From Sulfurovum sp. (lineage in GTDB: Bacteria; Campylobacterota; Campylobacteria; Campylobacterales; Sulfurovaceae), in contig QNZW01000208.1 in the NCBI GenBank assembly GCA_003978375.1, positions 1 to 6,286 on the forward strand: a DNA stretch of 6,286 nt. The letters run 5' to 3'. Positions 1 to 5,260 of the stretch are shown here, in pieces; the stretch's first letter is position 1, and every line of letters begins with the position of its first letter. Made by a program: the position numbers and the translations under genes. The notes under the pieces were generated by a model. That model had not been told where the DNA came from and ran no database searches. It saw nothing but the letters and a program-made list of their open reading frames with translations.

Positions 1-2663
1 AAGGTTTCAATCACATCACCCTCTTTAATATCGTTGAAGTTTTCAAGCATGATACCACACTCATAACCATTTTTCACTTCTTTGGCATCTTCATTGAAAC
101 GCTTGAGTGATGAGATAGAACTCTCATATACAACCACACCATCACGGATAAGTCTTGCTTTAGAGTTACGCGTAATAGAACCATCAGATACTTTACACCC
201 TGCAATCGTTCCTACTTTACCAACCACAAATGTCTCACGTACTTCGGCTTGACCAGTGACTTCTTCAGAAATAACTGGGCTCATCATACCACCAAGCAAT
301 GCTTTGACTTCATCAAGTAAATCATAGATGATTGTGTAGGTACGAATCTCAATGCCAAGCTCTTTTGCTTTTTTCTTCACAGCTCCAGTTGGACGTACAT
401 TAAAACCAAGTACTACTGAGTGTTCTGAAGCATCTGCAAGTGTTAAGTCACTCTCAGTCACACCACCCACTCCTTCATGAATAATATTTACTTTTACCTC
501 TTCATTTCTAAGCTTCTCTAAAGAACCTTTAATTGCTTCGAGAGATCCTTGTACATCTGCTTTGATAATAACTGGAAGTGCTTTAAGTTGCCCCTCTGCA
601 ATTAATGCAGAAAGATCATCAAGTGTTGCTTTGGTACTCTTAGAAAGTACTTTGGCTCTGTCATACTCTGCACGTTTTTCTGCAAGTTCACGTACTTCTT
701 TGTCTGAGTCCATTACCACAAGCTCTTCACCTGCACCTGGCACTTCATTGAGTCCTACAATAGCTGCTGGAGTTGATGGACCAATCTCTTTAGCATTGGA
801 TCCATCATCAAGTTTAATGGCTTTAATACGTCCATAGGTTTTGCCTACAATGACATTGTCACCTACGCGTAAGGTACCATTTTGTATGATAATATTGGCT
901 ACTGGTCCAAAGCCTTTTTCTACAGAAGCTTCTACAACAACTGCTTTTGCTTTTCTACTTGCATCTGCACCAAGTTCCATGAGTTCAGCTTGTAGCAAGA
1001 TAGTCTCAAGCAAATCATCAATACCTAAACCAGTATGTGCTGATACAGGTACAAATTCATACTCCCCACCCCAATCTGTTGCCATGACGTCTATCTCTGC
1101 GAGTTGTGCTTTGACATTGTCTGGGTTTGCTGCTTCTTTGTCCATTTTATTGACAGCAATAATCATAGGCACACCTGCCGCTTTAGTATGTGATATGGCC
1201 TCTTTGGTTTGTGGCATCACGCCATCATCGGCTGCCACCACGATAATAACAATATCTGTAGCTTGTGCACCACGCGCACGCATTTGGCTAAAGGCCTCGT
1301 GTCCTGGCGTATCTACAAAGGTAATTTTTTTACCATTTTTTTCTACTTGGTAGGCTCCCACATGTTGCGTGATACCTCCTGCCTCTTTGTCTGCCACTTT
1401 TGCTGTACGAATTTTATCGAGCAATGATGTCTTACCATGGTCAACGTGTCCCATAATCGTAATTACAGGTGGTCTCTCTTCTGTATGTTCATCTGCTATA
1501 GCATTATATGCATCTGTATAATCAAGCTCATCCAACGGATTGATTGTAGTCACTTCTACTTCAAACTCTTCTGCTAGAATTTCTATTTCATCTTTTGAGA
1601 GAAAATCATTTTTCGTCACCATCATGCCCAAGGCAAAAAGACATCCAATCACTTCACTCATAGAACGGTTCACTTTTTCTGCAAACTCATAGACCCTTAC
1701 ATTTTCAGGTATCTCTATAGAAGTAACAGCTGCAGTACTTTCTTCTTTTGTATATTTTTTACGTTTTCCCCCACGTTTCAAAGAGCGTCTTTGCTGTGGA
1801 CGGAAAGGTTGTCTTCCTCTCGTTGGTCCACCATTTTGTGCTTCACGTTTTTTCATCTCTTCTTTACGTTTTTGCTCTTGACGCATCATATCTTCGTAAA
1901 TATTCTTATCTGAAAAGTCCAAAAGTACTACTTCTTCTTCTCCAAATCCACTATCAATATCGCCTGACATACTGTCATGGTTAAAAATATCTATTTTTTT
2001 ACCAGAATCTCTTGCTTCTGCTACTTTTTTAGGTTTCTTTTTAGAAATATATGGTTCATGATTACTGCTTCCTAAAGAAATCTTAGTATTGGCTCTTACG
2101 GGTGCTGGTTTTGCTTTTCGTACTATTTTAATGCCACCACGAGAAAGTACTCTTTTTTTAGGTTTATCTTCACTACTGGTAGCCACTTTTATTTCAGGCT
2201 CTGTATTTTTACTTACGACTGAAATACCTTTACGTTTTTTAACCTCTTTTGGTGCAGGAGTACTCTCTTCTTTTGTAGGTACTTCTGTAGATACTTCTTC
2301 TTTGGCTTCAATATCGGTATCTTCAACTACTTCAGATGCATCTTTTTCTGATACTCCTTTTTCAGACACTGTATCTTCAGGTACTTCTGGCGATACTTCT
2401 GTGGCTGTTTTGGATGTTTCCTCTTTAGATACTTCTGTTTTTTTCTTCACAACTTTAATCTTTTTTACTTTGCTTCCTGGTGTTTTAAATCCTTTTGGCA
2501 AAGTGCCACTAATGGCATATTCTACAAGTACACCAGCATCATCAAGACTAATGGCACTGTTGGCTGCTTTTACATCAAAACCTAACTCTTTTGCTTTCTC
2601 TAACAAATCTCCATTGGAGAGTCCGGCTTCGTCTGCTATTTCTTGGATTTTTACTTTATCCAT
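1..2663 (-). CDS. infB: Translation initiation factor IF-2, nearly complete (3' end cut by the window edge)
   Basis: IF2 is the GTPase that brings formyl-methionyl initiator tRNA to the 30S subunit and promotes 50S joining. The frame is open from ATG 2663 to base 1: 887 complete codons with no stop, ending ...GDVIET, so probably only a few to about 15 codons are missing. Visible in order: an N-terminal helical IF2_N-like domain (residues 1-56, MDKVKIQEIADEAGLS...); an acidic Ser/Glu/Val-rich linker (about 62-145), then a basic Lys/Arg-rich one (to about 303, with RRSLKRGGKRKKY); a second IF2_N domain (about 315-370); and the G domain with GHVDHGKT (405-412), DTPGH (451-455), NKMD (505-508) and SAH (541-543). 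Beta-barrel domain II, domain III and the fMet-tRNA-binding C2 domain (GQAEVREV, KVGTIAGC, SLKRFKEDAKEV, ECGIMLENFNDI) follow. All G motifs are intact. The start is fixed by AAAGGAG ten bases upstream and by the 8-base overlap with ylxR, which suggests translational coupling. Confidence 0.98.
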   Translation of the reverse strand, partial: MDKVKIQEIADEAGLSNGDLLEKAKELGFDVKAANSAISLDDAGVLVEYAISGTLPKGFKTPGSKVKKIKVVKKKTEVSKEETSKTATEVSPEVPEDTVSEKGVSEKDASEVVEDTDIEAKEEVSTEVPTKEESTPAPKEVKKRKGISVVSKNTEPEIKVATSSEDKPKKRVLSRGGIKIVRKAKPAPVRANTKISLGSSNHEPYISKKKPKKVAEARDSGKKIDIFNHDSMSGDIDSGFGEEEVVLLDFSDKNIYEDMMRQEQKRKEEMKKREAQNGGPTRGRQPFRPQQRRSLKRGGKRKKYTKEESTAAVTSIEIPENVRVYEFAEKVNRSMSEVIGCLFALGMMVTKNDFLSKDEIEILAEEFEVEVTTINPLDELDYTDAYNAIADEHTEERPPVITIMGHVDHGKTSLLDKIRTAKVADKEAGGITQHVGAYQVEKNGKKITFVDTPGHEAFSQMRARGAQATDIVIIVVAADDGVMPQTKEAISHTKAAGVPMIIAVNKMDKEAANPDNVKAQLAEIDVMATDWGGEYEFVPVSAHTGLGIDDLLETILLQAELMELGADASRKAKAVVVEASVEKGFGPVANIIIQNGTLRVGDNVIVGKTYGRIKAIKLDDGSNAKEIGPSTPAAIVGLNEVPGAGEELVVMDSDKEVRELAEKRAEYDRAKVLSKSTKATLDDLSALIAEGQLKALPVIIKADVQGSLEAIKGSLEKLRNEEVKVNIIHEGVGGVTESDLTLADASEHSVVLGFNVRPTGAVKKKAKELGIEIRTYTIIYDLLDEVKALLGGMMSPVISEEVTGQAEVRETFVVGKVGTIAGCKVSDGSITRNSKARLIRDGVVVYESSISSLKRFNEDAKEVKNGYECGIMLENFNDIKEGDVIET
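2277..2436. repeat. Imperfect short repeats inside the IF2 acidic linker
   Basis: On the + strand the nonamer GATACTTCT occurs at 2290-2298, 2392-2400 and 2428-2436, with the one-base variant GGTACTTCT at 2277-2285 and 2380-2388. On the coding strand these give GAAGTATC/GAAGTACC, encoding recurring Glu-Val-Ser or Glu-Val-Pro units in a linker rich in E, V, S, T and P. They are coding repeats in a region presumed disordered. Such linkers vary in length between IF2 proteins, and slippage or unequal exchange among these units is a simple explanation. I see no sign that they act as DNA sites. Confidence 0.6.
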
Positions 2664-2898
2664 TATTGATTAACTCCTTTAAAAGCTTAAAAAAACATTC
2701 CTCGTCCTGCTTGAAACGCTTCGTTAAGCCTTTGACTTTCTTTTTATTTTTAACACATGATGCACACAAATAAAAGCTTCTTCCTTTGCCACTAAATGTA
2801 ACAATCTCAGTACCTGATTGTTGTAAGCGAATCAAAGTGTTTTGAGGATGTCTACTTCGGCAAGCGATGCACATACGTATTGGCTGTGATTTTTTCAT
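2656..2898 (-). CDS. ylxR: YlxR/DUF448 family RNA-binding protein
   Basis: An 80-residue basic protein. It is assigned to the YlxR (DUF448) family by the N-terminal RMCIACR block (residues 8-14), the central LIRL...GKGRSFYLC segment (22-45), the Lys-rich KNKKKVKGLTKRFK stretch (50-63), and its position directly before infB, the classic place for this family. In Bacillus subtilis, YlxR (RnpM) has been described as a nucleic-acid-binding modulator of RNase P; whether that holds here is inference. Two CxxC pairs, C10/C13 and C45/C48, could form one zinc site, and the usual GRGAY-like signature reads GRSFY. The ATG at 2898 lies 35 bases after thrB, with only a weak AGG ten bases upstream. An ATG four bases earlier is out of frame. 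The 3' end overlaps infB by 8 bases and carries the infB ribosome-binding site. Confidence 0.93.
   Translation of the reverse strand: MKKSQPIRMCIACRSRHPQNTLIRLQQSGTEIVTFSGKGRSFYLCASCVKNKKKVKGLTKRFKQDEECFFKLLKELINNG
2674..2680 (-). promoter_or_regulatory. Ribosome-binding site of infB, inside ylxR
   Basis: The minus strand reads AAAGGAG, ten bases before the infB ATG at 2663. It lies within the last codons of ylxR (Lys-Glu-Leu-Ile-Asn-Asn-Gly-stop). With the 8-base overlap, this arrangement favours coupled translation of ylxR and infB, and it decides the infB start. Confidence 0.8.
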
Positions 2899-2901
2899 GC
2901 A

Positions 2902-2907
2902 TATTAT
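2902..2907 (-). promoter_or_regulatory. Perfect TATAAT hexamer just before ylxR (possible internal -10 box)
   Basis: The minus strand carries an exact sigma-70 -10 consensus, TATAAT, ending four bases before the ylxR ATG. A transcript from it would start near or within the ylxR start codon, so it could supply infB better than ylxR. The hexamer 17 bases upstream, GATAAG, is a poor -35 match, although Campylobacterota promoters often lack a clear -35. In AT-rich DNA such a hexamer can occur by chance. Confidence 0.25.
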
Positions 2908-2920
2908 ACCTAAAAAGAGA

Positions 2921-2937
2921 TTAAGCTTATCGCTTAA
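2921..2937 (-). promoter_or_regulatory. Small hairpin with T-rich tail at the thrB-ylxR junction
   Basis: TTAAGC (2921-2926) and GCTTAA (2932-2937) form a perfect 6-base inverted repeat around a 5-base loop, overlapping the thrB stop codon. In transcript direction it is followed by TCTCTTTTTA. The shape resembles an intrinsic terminator, but the stem is short and has only two G-C pairs, so at most it would pause or attenuate readthrough into ylxR-infB. Confidence 0.3.
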
Positions 2938-3815
2938 CTTTGGGCAATAACCCCATTATTGTCTAAAGAAAGGACAAAAACTCTAAATTGTGGAAACTTT
3001 TTTTGTAGTGCATCGGCTATTTTATCTGCATCTTTGTCATATGCCAAATTAAAAAATGTTGATCCTGATCCAGAGAGTGTAGACATCAATGCCCCATGCT
3101 TAAGTGCAATTTTTTGTACATCAAAAAGTTCGGGTATCATCTTCATCCGTCGTGCTTGATGTAGCTTGTCTTTGGAGGCAATACGTAATAAATCCCATGA
3201 TTCAGTCATAAAAAGTGCTGTCATATACGAAGATCTAGACAGTGAATAAACCATCTCGTCTTTTCTATATGTTCTAGGCAAAATTGTTCGTGAACGTGCT
3301 GTAGATATGGTACGATTAGGCACAACAACCACAGCCCTTAAATAATCTGGCATACGTCTTTTTTTACTATAAACCCTATCACCTTCTATACAAGCGACAT
3401 TAAATCCTCCCATCACTGCGGGTGTGATATTGTCAGGATGATGTTCATAACGCAAAGCTAAATTAAGAATTTCTCTTTTGTTGTATTTTTTATTTGCAGC
3501 GGTGTATGCAGCACAAAGTGAAGCCACTATCACAGCAGAAGAGCTTCCTAATCCACGAGAAATAGGAATACGATTATGAAATTCAAATCTAAAATTATCT
3601 TCTCTTTTGGTAAGACGCGTATAGTTTTCATTAAAAATACTCAAAAAAAGAGAATTTTTTTTGATTTTTGGATTGTCTGCACCCTCTCCGTGCGTAGAAA
3701 CACTTAAAAAGCGTGAAGGTTTAATCTTAATTTCATTTCTTAAATTAATGGCTAAACCTAAGGTATCAAACCCTGGTCCCAAATTCGCCGAAGTAGCAGG
3801 CACACTTACAAACAT
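2934..3815 (-). CDS. thrB: Homoserine kinase (GHMP kinase family)
   Basis: Phosphorylates L-homoserine with ATP to O-phosphohomoserine, the substrate of threonine synthase; cytoplasmic. At 293 residues it has normal family length. Visible motifs: the N-terminal GHMP block [15 protein letters not shown] (6-20); the ATP-binding glycine/serine loop [17 protein letters not shown] (84-100); the homoserine-kinase block [14 protein letters not shown] (124-137), where EGHPDN is more usual; and the C-terminal GHMP motif [12 protein letters not shown] (246-257), with Ser where many homologues have Pro. The ATG at 3815 is fixed by an in-frame TAA two codons upstream and by GGAAG eight bases before it. 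It follows the tsaB-like gene after 14 bases. Between them, TAATG makes a three-codon reading frame (ATG GAA GAG TAA, 3830-3819) in the thrB frame, probably incidental. Confidence 0.97.
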   Translation of the reverse strand: MFVSVPATSANLGPGFDTLGLAINLRNEIKIKPSRFLSVSTHGEGADNPKIKKNSLFLSIFNENYTRLTKREDNFRFEFHNRIPISRGLGSSSAVIVASLCAAYTAANKKYNKREILNLALRYEHHPDNITPAVMGGFNVACIEGDRVYSKKRRMPDYLRAVVVVPNRTISTARSRTILPRTYRKDEMVYSLSRSSYMTALFMTESWDLLRIASKDKLHQARRMKMIPELFDVQKIALKHGALMSTLSGSGSTFFNLAYDKDADKIADALQKKFPQFRVFVLSLDNNGVIAQS

Positions 3816-3829
3816 TCTTTACTCTTCCA

Positions 3830-4300
3830 TTACACAGCTGGTAGATAATACTCAGGGGTTGATTCTTCATCAATAACTAGATCTTGAATACTTTGAGGTA
3901 ATGCAAAAGATGCATTTACTGGCTGTTCATATTTTTTTGTTATTATAGTCTCTTTTTCCTTGATAAAATAAAGAGTACCGATAGCTTTAATAGGTTTATC
4001 TCCATTCAATGCAAATCCGCTACAACCAAAACATTGAATACCCTGCATTATCTCTATGGTTTTTAACATAATATAAGTCAATTTTATCGCCATATAGGAG
4101 CCTGGACCTCGTGTATAAATTATTTTAGAAATATCATAAGCATCCAAACACTCTTTTAACATTGGTAGTAAAATATCTGATGTTTTCTTATCTGAAGAGA
4201 GGGTTTTTATCAACCTATCATCTTCATACACTCCTAGAAGGAGTGGTGAAGCAATCGAGAGTACAAGAAGTGTATATTGCTTAGGCAAATGATTTTGCAA
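3830..4300 (-). CDS. tsaB: Short TsaB-like protein (tRNA t6A biosynthesis partner)
   Basis: TsaB pairs with TsaD, and with TsaE, to make N6-threonylcarbamoyladenosine at position 37 of ANN-decoding tRNAs; it is a catalytically inactive, actin-like paralogue of TsaD. Here the first lobe is recognisable: YTLLVLSIASPLLLGVYEDD (9-28) in the place of the usual ILAIDTS strand, a helix around 40-56, then KIIYTRGPGSYMAIKLTYI (59-77), matching the GRGPGSFTGxRIG core. The end, PEYYLPAV (149-156), resembles the PxYLR tail of full TsaB. At 156 residues against about 230 in E. coli, most of the second lobe is missing; I believe this short form is usual in Campylobacterota. The start appears to be TTG 4300, inside lpxC, with AGAGAG eight bases upstream; TTG 4288 is an alternative, and no ATG fits. 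The family call is good, the exact start uncertain. Confidence 0.8.
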   Translation of the reverse strand: MQNHLPKQYTLLVLSIASPLLLGVYEDDRLIKTLSSDKKTSDILLPMLKECLDAYDISKIIYTRGPGSYMAIKLTYIMLKTIEIMQGIQCFGCSGFALNGDKPIKAIGTLYFIKEKETIITKKYEQPVNASFALPQSIQDLVIDEESTPEYYLPAV

Positions 4301-5165
4301 AGGCTATACTCTCTAAACTTTCAACCGCCACAAGCTCATAGTTTTTACTGTCTGAGAGTAACTTTGTTGTAAGTTCATAATTTAGTTTATGGCTCCCTGC
4401 AAAAGAGGCATATGCTCCTAAAATATTATATCCTGAGACCATCATATCACCCATTGCATCCAATATTTTATGTCTAGCAAATTCATTGTCAAAACGTAAT
4501 CCCTCTGGATTTAGTACTTTATGCTCATCTAAACCTATAGCATTTTGCAATGATGCACCAAGGGCTAAATTTTGACTTTGTAAATATTGGATATCACTTG
4601 CAAATCCAAATGTTCTAGCTCTTGCGATTTCTTCAATAAATCCATGCGTAGAAAAAGCAAAATTTTCACTTTGTTCACCAATGACAGGATGATCAAAACG
4701 AATTTTAAAATCAAACATGGCTTGATTGCTCGGACTAAGTCGTACAAATTTATCACCCTCTTTCACCTCAACAACTTCTTTGATACGAAGTATTTTTTTA
4801 GGGCTTTCTTGTTCTTTAATTCCTGCTTCTTCAAGCAAAAGACAAAAAGAGATTGCCGAACCATCCATAATAGGCATCTCATTTCCATTGACAACCACAC
4901 GCATATTGTCTATACCATAAGCATACACAGCAGAAAGAAAATGCTCGATAGTAGAGATAAATCCTTTTTGAGAACCAATCACTGTTGCCATTTTGGTTTC
5001 TATCACTGCAGCAGGAGTAAGAGGAATACTTATGGCTAAATCTTCTCGATAAAAGACAATCCCAGCATCTTCATCTAATGGCTCCAAACGAAGTTTGATT
5101 GGCTCAGCTTTATGTAAACCAATACCAACAACTTCAACAACATTTTGAATAGTACGCTGTTGCAT
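4281..5165 (-). CDS. lpxC: UDP-3-O-acyl-N-acetylglucosamine deacetylase
   Basis: LpxC removes the acetyl group from UDP-3-O-acyl-GlcNAc, the first committed step of lipid A synthesis, so the organism makes lipopolysaccharide or lipooligosaccharide. The 294 residues fit the family (E. coli about 305). The two-domain repeat is complete. Zinc ligands are H75 (in STIEHFLSAVYAYGIDN), H232 and D236 (in RHKILDAMGD), equivalent to E. coli H79, H238 and D242. E74 matches the catalytic E78, T185 in ARTFGF matches T191, and H259 in GSHKLN matches H265. The ATG at 5165 follows the strong AAAAGGAGG closely. A 93-base spacer with a likely promoter separates it from the M23 gene, so lpxC is probably the first gene of the lpxC-infB transcript. 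Its last 20 bases overlap the tsaB-like start. Confidence 0.98.
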   Translation of the reverse strand: MQQRTIQNVVEVVGIGLHKAEPIKLRLEPLDEDAGIVFYREDLAISIPLTPAAVIETKMATVIGSQKGFISTIEHFLSAVYAYGIDNMRVVVNGNEMPIMDGSAISFCLLLEEAGIKEQESPKKILRIKEVVEVKEGDKFVRLSPSNQAMFDFKIRFDHPVIGEQSENFAFSTHGFIEEIARARTFGFASDIQYLQSQNLALGASLQNAIGLDEHKVLNPEGLRFDNEFARHKILDAMGDMMVSGYNILGAYASFAGSHKLNYELTTKLLSDSKNYELVAVESLESIAFAKSFA

Positions 5166-5169
5166 CCCT

Positions 5170-5178
5170 CCTCCTTTT
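5170..5178 (-). promoter_or_regulatory. Strong Shine-Dalgarno sequence of lpxC
   Basis: The minus strand reads AAAAGGAGG followed by AGGG and the ATG at 5165. The anti-SD match is near perfect, but only four bases separate the main GGAGG from the start; the overlapping second GGAGGG would be even closer. No alternative in-frame start lies nearby, and the LpxC N-terminus (MQQRTIQN...) matches the family from this ATG. Confidence 0.75.
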
Positions 5179-5187
5179 CATAATTTA

Positions 5188-5200
5188 TAAATCTATATTT
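5188..5200. repeat. 13-base direct repeat, copy nearer lpxC
   Basis: TAAATCTATATTT on the + strand, identical to 5248-5260 and offset by exactly 60 bases. It lies between the predicted promoter and the lpxC ribosome-binding site, in the presumed 5' untranslated leader. The copies are pure AT except for one C, so chance is possible, but an exact pair framing a promoter may be an operator. Confidence 0.55.
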
Positions 5201-5219
5201 TATTTTTTCTTATTTTGCA

Positions 5220-5228
5220 AGTATATCA
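5220..5228 (-). promoter_or_regulatory. Predicted promoter of the lpxC-infB operon (extended -10)
   Basis: The minus strand reads TGATATACT: a TGn extension followed by TATACT (5225-5220), one mismatch from TATAAT. The usual -35 position holds AGGGAG, which is no match. Instead nine T residues (5242-5234) lie just upstream, in line with the AT-periodic, -35-poor promoters described for Campylobacter and Helicobacter sigma-70. The predicted start near 5213 gives a leader of roughly 48 bases before lpxC. No Rho-independent terminator is clear after the M23 stop, so readthrough may also contribute. Confidence 0.5.
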
Positions 5229-5247
5229 TATTTAAAAAAAAACTCCC

Positions 5248-5260
5248 TAAATCTATATTT
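5248..5260. repeat. 13-base direct repeat, copy at the end of the M23 gene
   Basis: TAAATCTATATTT on the + strand, overlapping the M23 stop codon (5259-5261) and lying upstream of the predicted -10. It is identical to 5188-5200. On the minus strand it also includes a weak all-AT hairpin, TAAAT-ATAG-ATTTA, followed by GGGAG and nine T residues. The stem is too weak to call a terminator. Confidence 0.5.

Noticed and set aside
562..837. 91-codon + strand reading frame
   Set aside because: Antisense to IF2 domains II-III, which are strongly conserved on the minus strand. No ribosome-binding site or family signature seen.
841..1353. 170-codon + strand reading frame opposite infB
   Set aside because: It lies wholly antisense to the conserved GTPase domain of IF2, has a Ser/Ala/Thr-rich composition typical of a reverse-strand shadow, and shows no recognisable domain.
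2089..2673. 194-codon + strand reading frame rich in Ser and Thr
   Set aside because: It is the complement of the repetitive acidic linker of IF2. Its repeats simply mirror the coding repeats on the other strand.
3819..3830. Three-codon reading frame (ATG GAA GAG TAA) between tsaB-like and thrB as a leader peptide
   Set aside because: It has no threonine or isoleucine codons and no attenuator-like hairpins near it, so it does not resemble a thr leader. The GGAAG within it is better read as the thrB ribosome-binding site.
4587..5039. 150-codon + strand reading frame opposite lpxC
   Set aside because: LpxC is complete on the minus strand with all catalytic residues. The + frame is basic and low in complexity, with no recognisable motif.
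5234..5260. Possible intrinsic terminator after the M23 gene
   Set aside because: A T9 run is present, but the only hairpin before it (TAAAT-ATAG-ATTTA) is five A-T pairs and is separated from the T run by GGGAG, so it is unlikely to terminate.
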